Positions 35,300 to 43,981 of a stretch of DNA of 64,000 nucleotides are shown here, in pieces. The stretch spans positions 1 to 64,000 of the forward strand of contig JAIXTM010000007.1 of NCBI GenBank assembly GCA_027483945.1. Reading direction: 5' to 3'. The translations under genes were made by a program, and so were the position numbers. How positions within the stretch are numbered: position 1 is the first letter of the stretch; every line of letters begins with the position of its first letter. Origin of the DNA: Hyphomicrobiales bacterium (GTDB lineage: Bacteria; Pseudomonadota; Alphaproteobacteria; Rhizobiales; Beijerinckiaceae). The notes beneath the pieces are model-generated. The model made no database searches. It was not told the DNA's origin and worked only from the letters and a program-made list of their open reading frames with translations.

Positions 35300-36538
35300 A
35301 TGACACCGAGCGCCCCGCAGCACCACCCGCTCGATCCCGCCTTGGACGCGGCGGCCTTGCTGCGCCGTCTCGGCTTCGCCACGCTCGTCCTGGCGATCCC
35401 CATGGTGGCTCTGGTCTCGCGCCGCGCCGCCGTCGTGCTGGCGCCCGTCGGCCTGGCGCTGCTCATCCTCGCCGCGCTGCTGGACGGGCAGGGCTCGCCG
35501 GTGGGCGAGGGCTTTCGCCGCGCGCTCCTGTCGCCGGCGGGCGCCGCGCTGACCCTGCTCATCGCCTGGGCCGGGCTCTCGCTCGCCTGGTCGCCCTTCC
35601 CGAAATCGGGCTTCGAGAAGTTCGTCAATCTGGCCGGCACGGCGCTGATCACCTTCCTCGGCGTGCTGGCGCTGCCGCAGCGGATGCGCTCGTCCAATCT
35701 CTACCTCATGGCGATCGGCACCGGCGCCGCCGTGTTCTTCTCCATGGGGCTCGCCGCCGGCGGCTCGTTCGACAGCGGCGCCGCCGCGGAGACCGAGGGG
35801 CGCAGCCTGGAGCGGGGCCTCCTCATCCTGGCGCTCTTCGCCTGGCCGGCCATCGGCTGGCTCGCCTCGCGCGACCGGCGCATGGAAGCGCTCATCCTGG
35901 CGGGCGGCGTCCTCATCGCGGCGCTCATCGGGGCGACGCCCTCGGTCGTCGCGGCGCTGGTCGTCGGCGGCCTCGCCTTCGGCGTCGTCGCGCTCAACAA
36001 GGCCGGCGGGCCGCGTGCCGTCGCGGTCGCGCTCGCCGGCACGCTGGCCGCCGCGCCGATCCTGCCCTTCATCCTGCGCCCCGTCCTGCGCCTCTCCCTG
36101 CCGGCGACGGACCCGATCCTTGCCGCCATGTCCGCCTGGAGCTGGTCGGTCCAGCGCGATCCGCTCAAGCTCCTCACCGGCCACGGGCTCGATGCGAGCT
36201 TCCGCGGGCGCATCGCCGGCCTCCTGCCGGTGGACACGCCTTCCGGCGCGCTCTTCGTCGTCTGGCACGACCTTGGCGTCGTCGGCGTCGGGGCGGCCAT
36301 CGTGGCCCTGATCGGCGCCACCCTAGCCATCGGCCGTGCGGGCGGGCCGCTTGCGCCTGCGAAGATCGCCGCGTTGACCACCGCCTTCGTGCTGGCCATC
36401 CTCGGTCCTCATGCCGGACAGGCGTGGTGGCTCGCGGCGATCGGCGTCGTGGCCCTCGCCTTCGTGGCCGCCGAACGCGGCCAGTTCCGGACCGAACGGC
36501 CGAAGGCACGCCTCTTCAGCGTCGCCAACGACCGCTGA
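35300..36538 (+). CDS. O-antigen ligase/polymerase-like membrane protein
   Basis: The 412-residue product has about ten to twelve transmembrane helices and a large periplasmic loop (about 250-325) with SWSVQRDPLKLLTGHGLDASFRG. That is the Wzy/WaaL feature: an Arg-rich loop followed by GHG(L/F)..S and a later H near FVVWHDLG. TLLIAWAGLSLAWSPFP near 75-95 also matches this family. The likely role is polymerising or ligating a lipid-linked glycan. There are no glycosyltransferases next to it, though a Wzx-like flippase lies at 56687. The gene precedes an M20 peptidase by 13 bases, which may be chance operon sharing. Confidence 0.8.
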   Translation: MTPSAPQHHPLDPALDAAALLRRLGFATLVLAIPMVALVSRRAAVVLAPVGLALLILAALLDGQGSPVGEGFRRALLSPAGAALTLLIAWAGLSLAWSPFPKSGFEKFVNLAGTALITFLGVLALPQRMRSSNLYLMAIGTGAAVFFSMGLAAGGSFDSGAAAETEGRSLERGLLILALFAWPAIGWLASRDRRMEALILAGGVLIAALIGATPSVVAALVVGGLAFGVVALNKAGGPRAVAVALAGTLAAAPILPFILRPVLRLSLPATDPILAAMSAWSWSVQRDPLKLLTGHGLDASFRGRIAGLLPVDTPSGALFVVWHDLGVVGVGAAIVALIGATLAIGRAGGPLAPAKIAALTTAFVLAILGPHAGQAWWLAAIGVVALAFVAAERGQFRTERPKARLFSVANDR

Positions 36539-36551
36539 CAACGAGGATGAC

Positions 36552-37721
36552 ATGGCCGATTCAAGCCGCATCGAGACCGTGGCGGCGGACGCCGTCGCCT
36601 GGCGCCGCGACCTTCACGCCCATCCCGAACTCCTGTTCGACACGCATCGCACGTCGGCCTTCGTCGCCGAGAAGCTGAAGGCGTTCGGCGTCGACGAGGT
36701 CGTGACCGGTCTCGGCCGCACCGGCGTCGTCGGCGTGGTGAAGGGCCGGAGCGGAGGCTCCCGCACGATCGGCCTGCGCGCGGACATGGACGCGCTTCCC
36801 ATCGAGGAGGCGACGAACCTGCCCTACCGCTCGACGGTCCCGGGGACGATGCATGCCTGCGGTCATGACGGGCATACCGCCATGCTGCTCGGCGCGGCGC
36901 GCTACCTCGCCGAGACCCGCGATTTCGCCGGTACCGCTGTCCTCATCTTCCAGCCCGCGGAGGAAGGCGGCGGCGGCGGCAAGGAGATGTGCGACGACGG
37001 CCTGATGGAGCGCTTCGGCATCGAGGAGGTCTACGGACTGCACAACATGCCCGGCCTTCCCGTCGGCTCCTTCGCCATCCGCAAGGGCCCGATGATGGCG
37101 GCCGCCGACCGCGTCGTCATCGACATCGAGGGCCGCGGCGGCCACGGCGCGGCGCCGCATCATTGCGTCGACACGGTGGTCGTGGCCGCGCAGATCGTGA
37201 CGGCCCTGCAGTCCATCGTGGCGCGAAACGTCAATCCGCTGGAATCGGCGGTGATCTCCATCACCGCCATCCGTGCGGGCGAGGCGTTCAACGTCATCCC
37301 GCAGACGGCGCGGCTCATGGGCACGGTGCGCACGCTCGATCCCGCGATACAGGACCTGTGCGAGGCGCGCATCAACGCCGTCGCCACCGGCGTCGCGAGG
37401 GCCCTCGGCGCGGAGGCGAAGGTCACCTACGAGCGCGGCTATCCGGTGACGTTCAACCATGCCGACCAGACGGATTTCGTCGCCGACGTGGCGCGCGCCG
37501 TGTCCGGCGCGGAGCGCATCGACACCAAGGTGCCCCCCGTCATGGGCGCGGAGGATTTCTCCTACATGCTGGAGCGGCGGCCGGGCGCCTATATCTTCAT
37601 GGGCAACGGCGACACGGCGGGCCTGCATCACCCGGCCTACGATTTCGACGACAAGGCGCTGCCGGTCGGCATCCGGTACTGGGCGGAGCTGATCGAGCGG
37701 GCGATGCCGAGGGCGGCCTGA
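36552..37721 (+). CDS. M20-family amidohydrolase (hippurate/N-acyl amino acid hydrolase type)
   Basis: The 389-residue metallohydrolase has the M20D pattern: WRRDLHAHPELLFDTHRTSAFVAEKL, LRADMDALPIEE, HACGHDGHTAMLLGAARYL, the catalytic Glu pair in FQPAEEGGGGG and the His of GLHNMPGLPVG. The dimerisation domain has GRGGHGAAPHHCVD. The C-terminal PPVMGAEDFSYMLERRPGAYIFMGNG includes another metal ligand. All metal and catalytic residues seem intact. The usual substrates are N-acyl or N-carbamoyl amino acids or hippurate. ATG 36552 follows GAGGATGAC. It is convergent with otsA, 12 bases apart. Confidence 0.92.
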   Translation: MADSSRIETVAADAVAWRRDLHAHPELLFDTHRTSAFVAEKLKAFGVDEVVTGLGRTGVVGVVKGRSGGSRTIGLRADMDALPIEEATNLPYRSTVPGTMHACGHDGHTAMLLGAARYLAETRDFAGTAVLIFQPAEEGGGGGKEMCDDGLMERFGIEEVYGLHNMPGLPVGSFAIRKGPMMAAADRVVIDIEGRGGHGAAPHHCVDTVVVAAQIVTALQSIVARNVNPLESAVISITAIRAGEAFNVIPQTARLMGTVRTLDPAIQDLCEARINAVATGVARALGAEAKVTYERGYPVTFNHADQTDFVADVARAVSGAERIDTKVPPVMGAEDFSYMLERRPGAYIFMGNGDTAGLHHPAYDFDDKALPVGIRYWAELIERAMPRAA

Positions 37722-37733
37722 AACCGCCCGCGC

Positions 37734-39161
37734 TCACAGCGAGAACATTGCCCGCAGATTGCCGAGCAGCTTCATGCGCTGGCGCGTCTCGCCCAGCGCG
37801 AAGAGGAACGTCTCGGCCCAGCGGTCGATGTCGAACCGCTCGATCACCGCATACATGCGCCGGTGCCGCTCCTGCCGCTCCTCCAGCGGCAGGTCCAGCG
37901 CGCGGTTGATCGCGCCGGCGACCCCGTCCACGTCGTGGGGGTTCACGACCAGCGCGCCTTCGCCGAGTTCGCCGATCGCGCCGGCGAACTGGGAGAGGAC
38001 GAGCACGCCCGGGTCCTGCGCATCCTGCGCGGCCACGAATTCCTTGGCGACGAGGTTCATCCCGTCCCGCAGCGGGGTCACGAGCGCGACGCGGGCCGAG
38101 CGGTAGAGCCCGGCGAGCGCGGTGCGCGAATAGGTGCGGTTGACGTAGCGCATCGGCGCGCCGGAGGCCTCGCCGAACTCGCCGTTGATGCGCCCGGCCA
38201 GCCCGGAGACCTGCTGGTCCATCGAGGCATATTCGGGGATGTCCGCGCGGCTCTTGGGCGTGATCTGCAGATAGGTGACCTGCGAGCGCTTGTCCGGATA
38301 GGCGCGCAGGAAGCGCTCGAACGCCTCCATCCGGTGGATGATGCCCTTGGAATAGTCGAGCCGGTCGACGCCGATGACGAGCTTGCGCCCGGTCAGGCTG
38401 TCCGTGACCTCGCGGACGAAGGCGGACCGCGCCGATCGCCGGGCCGCCTTGGTGAAGGAGGCGGTCTCGATGCTCACCGGGAAGGTGGCGATCCTGACCA
38501 GCCTGCCGTTGAAATCGTAGGTGAAGCCGTCGCGGCTCATCAGCGCGCCCTGGCTCGACAGGTAGCGCCCGAAATTGTCCCGGTCGCTCTCGGTCTGGAA
38601 GCCGACGAGGTCGTAATCCGCCATCGCGGCCACGATGTCGGCATGGCGCGGCAGGGCCTGGATCAGGTCCGGCGGCGGCATCGGGATATGCAGGAAGAAG
38701 CCGATCTTGTTCTCGTGCCCCCTGGCCCGGAGATACCGGGCGAGCGGCATCATGTGGTAGTCGTGCACCCACACGACGTCGTCAGGCTTGAGGATCTTGG
38801 AGATCTGGTCGGCGAAGTTCTCGTTGACCCGGAAATAGCCCGTCAGGTCGGTGCGCGAATATTCCGCGAGATCGACCCGGTAATGCAGGATCGGCCACAG
38901 GACCCGGTTGGCGAAGCCGTTGTAATATTCCTGGAAATCGGCATGGGCGAGGTCGATCACCGAATAGGTGACCCGGTCGCGCTCGAAGGTCGTCGGCGTG
39001 TCGGCGGGCTTGTCGACGACATTGCCACTCCAGCCGAACCAGACCCCCGTGCGGTGCTTGAGCGCCGCGTTGACCGCGACCGCGAGCCCGCCCGCCGCGG
39101 CCTTGCGGCCGGGCCCGGGCACGGCGACCCGGTTGGAGACGACGATCAGGCGCGCGACCAT
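37734..39161 (-). CDS. otsA: Trehalose-6-phosphate synthase
   Basis: OtsA transfers glucose from UDP-glucose (or another NDP-glucose) to glucose-6-phosphate. The 475-residue GT20 enzyme starts ARLIVVSNRVAVPG, with the loop AAAGGLAVAV for the donor phosphates. It continues with WFGWSGNVVDKPA, YCNGFANR-like YYNGFANRVLWPI, VWVHDYHMMPLARYLR, GVDRLDYSKGIIHRMEAFERFL, and the C-terminal donor site RDGMNLVAKEFVAAQ. All are intact. Its start lies within the last 16 bases of the GH15 gene, so the three genes otsB-GH15-otsA form one translationally coupled unit, probably for osmotic and desiccation protection. Confidence 0.97.
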   Translation of the reverse strand: MVARLIVVSNRVAVPGPGRKAAAGGLAVAVNAALKHRTGVWFGWSGNVVDKPADTPTTFERDRVTYSVIDLAHADFQEYYNGFANRVLWPILHYRVDLAEYSRTDLTGYFRVNENFADQISKILKPDDVVWVHDYHMMPLARYLRARGHENKIGFFLHIPMPPPDLIQALPRHADIVAAMADYDLVGFQTESDRDNFGRYLSSQGALMSRDGFTYDFNGRLVRIATFPVSIETASFTKAARRSARSAFVREVTDSLTGRKLVIGVDRLDYSKGIIHRMEAFERFLRAYPDKRSQVTYLQITPKSRADIPEYASMDQQVSGLAGRINGEFGEASGAPMRYVNRTYSRTALAGLYRSARVALVTPLRDGMNLVAKEFVAAQDAQDPGVLVLSQFAGAIGELGEGALVVNPHDVDGVAGAINRALDLPLEERQERHRRMYAVIERFDIDRWAETFLFALGETRQRMKLLGNLRAMFSL

Positions 39162-40963
39162 GCGTCCTCCCAGCTGCGCGACAGCCGCGTCGCCGAGCTG
39201 ATGAGCCCGGCCATGGAATAGGTTTGCGGCAGGTTGCCCCAGAGCGCGCCCGTCTGCGGATGGATGTCCTCCGACAGGAGGCCGAACGTGTTGCGGTAGC
39301 GGATGACGTCCTCGAACATGGCACGCGCCTCGTCACGCCGCCCGATCGCCGCCAGAGCGTCGAGATACCAGAAGCGGCAAACGAGGAAGGCGTTCTCGGG
39401 GAGGCCGAAATCGTCCTCCGCCGTATAACGCATAACGTGCCCGTTACGGACGAGTTCCCGCCCAATGGCGTCCACCGTCGCGATGAAGCGCGGATCGCTG
39501 GCCTCCATCAGGCCCAGCTCCGGCAGGAGCAGGACGCTGGCATCGAGGTCCTCGTGGTCGAAGGCCCCGACGATGGCACCGCGCTTCTCGTTCCAGGCAT
39601 GTTCCAGGATCGTGTCGCGGATCGTGTCGGCGCGGGTGCGCCAGAAATTGATGCGGTCGGTGATGCCGAGGCGCTCGGCGATCTGGGAGAGCCGGTCGCA
39701 GGCCACCCAGCACAGGGCGGCCGAATGGGTATGGACCCGCTGGCGCCCGCGATATTCCCAGATGCCGGCATCGGGCTCCAGCGCGAAACGCGTCGCCCGC
39801 TTGCCGAGCTTCTCCAGGCGCTGGAACAAGGCCTCGTCGCCGACCCAGTCGAGCCGCTGATCGATGAACATGTGGGCGGCGGCCAGGACCACGCTGCCAT
39901 AGACGTCGTGCTGGATCTGCTCCACCGCCTGGTTGCCGACGCGCACCGGCCCGTGCCCCTCGAAGCCCTTGAGGTCGGGGGCGTAGCGCTCGTCCAGCGG
40001 CTCGTCGTGGACGATGCCGTAGACCGGCTTGATCGGCCCGTCCTCGTCCACCGCGATGGACGTGATGTAGTTGATGAACGCCGTCATCGTGTTGGTCGCG
40101 CCGAGCCGGTTCAGCGCCTGGACCACGAAATAGGCGTCCCGCAGCCAGCAATAGCGGTAGTCCCAGTTGCGCACCGAGCCGGGGGATTCCGGGATCGAGG
40201 TGGTGTGCGCGGCGATGATCGCCCCCGTCTCCTCGAACGCGCAGAGCTTCAGCGTGATCGCCGAGCGGATCACGACCTCCTGCCATTCGTAGGGGATCGC
40301 GAGCGAGCGCACCCAGCGCCGCCACCAGTCCGAGGTGCGGTCCTGGAACTCGCGGGCGGAGGTGTCGATCGCCGACTGGAACGGCTCGTCCGGCCCCAGG
40401 ATCAGGGTCAGCGGCCTGGTCAGGACGAAGGTCGTCTCGTTGGCGATGTAGGAGAGCGGCGCGTCGGTCGTCAGGCGCACCGTCTCGGTGCCGCCGCCGT
40501 AGCGGATATGGTTGGAGCCGAGCACCTGGCCGGTGAAGGGCTTGCCGTATTCGAAGGTCGGCCGCACCCGGATCGCGATCCGCGGCACGCCGGAGATCGG
40601 CTCGATGCGCCGCACGATCTGCGCCGGATGGAAGGCGCGCTCGAAACGCTCGAAGCGCGGGGCGAAGTCGGTGATCCTGACCGAAGCGCCGCGCTCGTCG
40701 GTGAGGATCGTCTCGATGATGGCGGTGTTGCCGACATAGGAGGCGCGGCTCTCGACCATGCGGTCGAGCACCACGTCGCAGAACCCTTTCTCCTCGTCGC
40801 CGGCGAGCAGGCGCGAGAAGATCGGATCGGCGTCGAAGCGCGGGAAGCACCACCAGACGATCCGGCCCTTCGTATCGACGAGCGCGGCCGTCCGGCCGTT
40901 TCCGATCAGTCCCAGATCGAGGTGCCCGGCAGCCGTGCCGCCGTGTCCTTCAGCCTCCGTCAT
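39146..40963 (-). CDS. Glycoside hydrolase family 15 (glucoamylase/trehalase-like)
   Basis: The 605-residue protein has the N-terminal beta-sandwich (about 1-220; YLGLIGNGRTAALVDTKGRIVWWCFPRFD-type start) and the (alpha/alpha)6 barrel. The barrel has SVRNWDYRYCWLRDAYF near 262-278, a later VGNQAVEQIQHDVYGSVVLAA and WKRADTIRD-like helix segments. Family 15 includes glucoamylases, glucodextranases and mycobacterial trehalases. Location between otsB and otsA, overlapping both (4 and 16 bases), favours a role in trehalose turnover or glucan trimming, but the substrate is not proven. No signal peptide is seen, so it is cytoplasmic. Confidence 0.93.
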   Translation of the reverse strand: MTEAEGHGGTAAGHLDLGLIGNGRTAALVDTKGRIVWWCFPRFDADPIFSRLLAGDEEKGFCDVVLDRMVESRASYVGNTAIIETILTDERGASVRITDFAPRFERFERAFHPAQIVRRIEPISGVPRIAIRVRPTFEYGKPFTGQVLGSNHIRYGGGTETVRLTTDAPLSYIANETTFVLTRPLTLILGPDEPFQSAIDTSAREFQDRTSDWWRRWVRSLAIPYEWQEVVIRSAITLKLCAFEETGAIIAAHTTSIPESPGSVRNWDYRYCWLRDAYFVVQALNRLGATNTMTAFINYITSIAVDEDGPIKPVYGIVHDEPLDERYAPDLKGFEGHGPVRVGNQAVEQIQHDVYGSVVLAAAHMFIDQRLDWVGDEALFQRLEKLGKRATRFALEPDAGIWEYRGRQRVHTHSAALCWVACDRLSQIAERLGITDRINFWRTRADTIRDTILEHAWNEKRGAIVGAFDHEDLDASVLLLPELGLMEASDPRFIATVDAIGRELVRNGHVMRYTAEDDFGLPENAFLVCRFWYLDALAAIGRRDEARAMFEDVIRYRNTFGLLSEDIHPQTGALWGNLPQTYSMAGLISSATRLSRSWEDAWSRA

Positions 40964-41721
40964 GCAGCCACCCTATGTCTTGAAGCCGTCGCGGCAACCC
41001 ATGCCCGAACGTCAGAGGCTGTGGAAAACAGCGTCGGAACGCCCGGCACCTCGCGGCCGACGGAAATGCCGTAGCCGCCGAACGAGGGGGCCACCGCGAA
41101 CCCCGCCTCGTCCGTCACATCGTCGCCGATCATGTAGGGCCGCCGGCCCTTGAAGGGCGCGCGCTGCATGAAATGGCTGACAGCGGTGCCCTTGTCGTGG
41201 CCCTGCCGCTTGATCTCGAACACGAAATGGCCGGCGATCACCGACAGGGCGAGGTCCCGCATGTCCTCGATGATCTCGTCGATCTCGGCCCGCAGCCACG
41301 GACCCGCCGCCGCGTTGTCGCGGTAATGGACCGCGATGCAGATCTTCTTGTCCTCCAGCAGCAGCCCGTCGGTGCGGCGGGAGAGGGCGGTCAGCCGCTC
41401 CAGCAACGTCGCCGGCAGGTCGCCGCGCACCGCGCGGATGACGGGTGCCGCCGGCGTGAAGCGGAATTCCGCGCCATGGGCGCCGGAGGCCGGCAGCCGC
41501 AGCGGCCTGAACAGCCGGTCCATCACGCCGATCGTCCGCCCGCTGACGAGGGCGAGCGCGCCGTCCATCCGCTCGTGCAGGAACGCGAGGTCCTTCACGA
41601 GATCGGGCGGCACCACGACGTCGTCCGGATGCTGGGCGAGGTCGATCAGGGTCCCGTCCACGTCGAGCAGCAGCGCGCAGGTGGCGGGATCGAAATCGCT
41701 CAGGCAGGTGTCGGACGGCAT
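40960..41721 (-). CDS. otsB: Trehalose-6-phosphate phosphatase
   Basis: OtsB dephosphorylates trehalose-6-phosphate. The 253-residue HAD protein has LLLDVDGTLIDLAQHP with Asp20 nucleophile and Asp22, the SGRTIGVMDRLFRPL motif, GAHGAEFR, the C2-type cap region, then GHDKGTAVSHFM with the Lys, and IGDDVTDEAGF with Mg-binding Asp. ATG 41721 is the best start by length, although the upstream RBS is weak and another in-frame ATG exists near 41804. It is the first gene of the trehalose operon and overlaps the GH15 gene by four bases (ATGA). Confidence 0.95.
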   Translation of the reverse strand: MPSDTCLSDFDPATCALLLDVDGTLIDLAQHPDDVVVPPDLVKDLAFLHERMDGALALVSGRTIGVMDRLFRPLRLPASGAHGAEFRFTPAAPVIRAVRGDLPATLLERLTALSRRTDGLLLEDKKICIAVHYRDNAAAGPWLRAEIDEIIEDMRDLALSVIAGHFVFEIKRQGHDKGTAVSHFMQRAPFKGRRPYMIGDDVTDEAGFAVAPSFGGYGISVGREVPGVPTLFSTASDVRAWVAATASRHRVAA

Positions 41722-41876
41722 GGAGCCACTCGTTCGGGCCGGGTCTGGAACGGTCAGGGCCGCGCGGCGGAGCGCCGCGGAACGGCCCACGGGCGGCATG
41801 GTCATGCAAGCGAAACGCGGAAACGGCCCGTTCGTTCCGCATTGCAGCACGAATTTGACTGGCCCGGCGCTGCCGT

Positions 41877-42944
41877 TCAGGCAGGGGGCGAGGCCGGATC
41901 CGGCGGATTGCCCGCCTGGTCCCGCGCGCCCCAGGGGCCGTCTTGCGGCTCCGGATCGGCCGCGGGCAGCGGCGGGCGCCCGCCTCCGAAACGGACGAGC
42001 GCGTCGATCCGTTCCGAAATCGGCGGATGGGTGGCGAAGAGATCGGCGAAGCCGCTGCGCGGATTGTCCACGCACATCTCCATGATCCCCGACGGTACGT
42101 TCTGCAGCTCGGCCCTGGCCTGGATCTTCTGCAGGGCGGAGATCATCGCGTCCGGGTTCTTGGTCAGTTCCACGGCGCCGGCATCGGCCAGGAACTCCCG
42201 CGACCGGGACAGGGCGAAGCGGATGACGAGCGAGAGGAACCAAGCGGCGGCGATCAGCGCCAGCGCGATGAGGATCGCGGCGAAGGCGCCGCCACCCTTT
42301 CGGTTGCTGTCGGAGCGCGGCGCGCTGGGCGCGTTCCACTGGCGCGGCCCGTTCACGAGCCACCGGAAGGTCAGCTCGCCGAAGAAGGACAGGACGCCGG
42401 CGATCACGACCGCGATGACCATCAGGGCGACGTCGCGGTTGCGGATATGGGTCAGCTCATGGGCGAGCACCGCCTCGATCTCCGCGTCGTCGAGCGTGTC
42501 GACCAGGCCGCGCGTCACCGTGATGGCATATTGGTTCTCGTTGAGCCCGGTGGCGAAGGCATTGGTCGCGTCCGTCTCCATGATGGAGAGCTTGGGCACC
42601 GGCACGCCCCGCGAGATGCACAGATTCTCCAGGAGATTGTAGAGGCGCGGCTCGGCCTCCCGCGTCACGCCACGGGACCCGGTGACGAGCCCGATCAGCC
42701 CCTGGTGGAATTTCCAGGAGATCGCGAGCCACAGGCCGGCCAGCACCGTCGCGATGGGAATGAAGGCCACCATGTCGGCGACCGCGCGGTCGACGATGGC
42801 GGACAGGTCGTCGTTCTGCATCGCCTCCAGCGCCAGGGCGACGGCGAAGGTCACGACATAGACGAGCAGGAACAGCCCGGCGATGAGGAAGCCGGAGCGG
42901 ATCCTGTTCGCCCGGATATGGGTGTACAGGCCGAAGGCCTGCAT
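41877..42944 (-). CDS. M48-family membrane metalloprotease, HtpX-like
   Basis: The 355-residue protein has two N-terminal membrane helices (about 18-40 and 58-78), the zinc motif HELTH at 162-166 preceded by DDAEIEAVLA, two more helices (about 175-195 and 220-245), and SRSREFLADAGAVELT with the third zinc ligand Glu. The architecture is like HtpX, a membrane quality-control protease. The C-terminal tail is Pro/Asp-rich and longer than in E. coli HtpX. It is 27 bases downstream of lemA in the same direction, a frequent pairing of LemA with an M48 protease. Confidence 0.92.
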   Translation of the reverse strand: MQAFGLYTHIRANRIRSGFLIAGLFLLVYVVTFAVALALEAMQNDDLSAIVDRAVADMVAFIPIATVLAGLWLAISWKFHQGLIGLVTGSRGVTREAEPRLYNLLENLCISRGVPVPKLSIMETDATNAFATGLNENQYAITVTRGLVDTLDDAEIEAVLAHELTHIRNRDVALMVIAVVIAGVLSFFGELTFRWLVNGPRQWNAPSAPRSDSNRKGGGAFAAILIALALIAAAWFLSLVIRFALSRSREFLADAGAVELTKNPDAMISALQKIQARAELQNVPSGIMEMCVDNPRSGFADLFATHPPISERIDALVRFGGGRPPLPAADPEPQDGPWGARDQAGNPPDPASPPA

Positions 42945-42971
42945 GGCCGCCTCCCGCCGCGGCGCCCGGCG

Positions 42972-43532
42972 CTAGAACGCGACCTTGGGCGGCGCCGCGT
43001 CGAGCTGCGCGCGCGTCTCGATGCCGATGTCGAAGAACTCGCGGGGATGGAAGCCGAGGCTCGCCGCGAAGAGCACGGCCGGGAAGGCCTCCCGCGCCGC
43101 ATTGTACTCGCTGACCGCGTTGTTGAAGAAGCGGCGGGCGGCGGCGAGCTTGTTCTCGATGTCCGACAGGTCGAGCTGGAGCTGCTGGAAATTGGCGTTG
43201 GCCTTCAGGTCCGGATAGGCCTCGGCGATGGCGATGAGCCGCCCGAGCGCACCGGTCAGCGCCTGCTCCGCCGCCTGCTTCTCGCCGGGCGTCGCGGCCT
43301 GCATCGCCGCGCCGCGCGCCGCGACCACCGCGTCGAAGGTCGACTTCTCGTGGGCGGCATAGGCCTTCACCGTCTCCACCAGGTTCGGGATCAGGTCCTG
43401 CCGCTGCTTGAGCTGGACATCGATGTCGGCGAAGGCCTGGTTCGTGCGCTGCCGCAGCGTGACGAGGCCGTTATAGACCATCACGGCATAGAGCAGGCCG
43501 ACGACGATCAGGCCGATGAAGACCCATTTCAT
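42972..43532 (-). CDS. lemA: LemA-family protein
   Basis: The 186-residue product starts with one membrane helix (MKWVFIGLIVVGLLYAVMVYN) and continues with a long helical bundle: TLRQRTNQAFADIDVQLKQRQDLIPNLVETVKAYAAHEKSTFDAVV, with the LIPNLVETVK signature, and AEAYPDLKANANFQQLQ. It ends in EYNAAREAFPAVLFAASLGFHPREFF. ATG 43532 with GGAGG upstream is chosen over the longer open frame. LemA proteins are anchored with the bundle on the outside of the cytoplasmic membrane; their function is unknown, but they often partner an M48 peptidase, as here. Confidence 0.95.
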   Translation of the reverse strand: MKWVFIGLIVVGLLYAVMVYNGLVTLRQRTNQAFADIDVQLKQRQDLIPNLVETVKAYAAHEKSTFDAVVAARGAAMQAATPGEKQAAEQALTGALGRLIAIAEAYPDLKANANFQQLQLDLSDIENKLAAARRFFNNAVSEYNAAREAFPAVLFAASLGFHPREFFDIGIETRAQLDAAPPKVAF

Positions 43533-43719
43533 GGGCTGAACCTCCGGAGCGGCGCGGCCGGGCCGCGCGAGGTGGGGACGTTCGCACGAGGCGAACCGCT
43601 TCGCCAAGCGGGTTCGCCGCGACGGGCGAGGCCGGTGGCGGTCTCATGTCGCGGGAACCGGGGCGAAGCCGGACGCGTTTCCGCCTTGACCGATTTCCAT
43701 CCGCCCGAGCGAGGATGCC

Positions 43720-43977
43720 ATGACCGACCGGCCAATTGCCAGCGAAGCCCGCCCGCCCGAGATGCGCGGCGAGCCCCGTCCCACCGAGGATCACGCCACC
43801 CCGGATCAGGCCCGCCAGGGCTTCCGCGGCTGGCCGGTTCTCTACGTGCTGATCGGCGGGCTCGTGCTCGGCGCCATCTACATCCTGTCGATGCTGCTCT
43901 ATTCGAGCACGGACGAGGCGCAGACGCCTCCCTCGCCCCAGAGTTCGGTCCCGGCCCTGACGCGCCAGATCGGCTGA
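43720..43977 (+). CDS. Small single-pass membrane protein, 85 aa
   Basis: A polar N-terminus (about 1-37, Pro/Glu/Arg-rich) is followed by one transmembrane helix, WPVLYVLIGGLVLGAIYILS, and a short Ser/Thr/Pro-rich tail ending TRQIG. This arrangement is common in unnamed alphaproteobacterial proteins; no function is known to me. ATG 43720 follows GAGGATGCC. It is divergent from lemA and only four bases from the convergent HAD gene stop. The 187-base upstream spacer shows no clear promoter motif. Confidence 0.65.
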   Translation: MTDRPIASEARPPEMRGEPRPTEDHATPDQARQGFRGWPVLYVLIGGLVLGAIYILSMLLYSSTDEAQTPPSPQSSVPALTRQIG

Positions 43978-43981
43978 AGGC

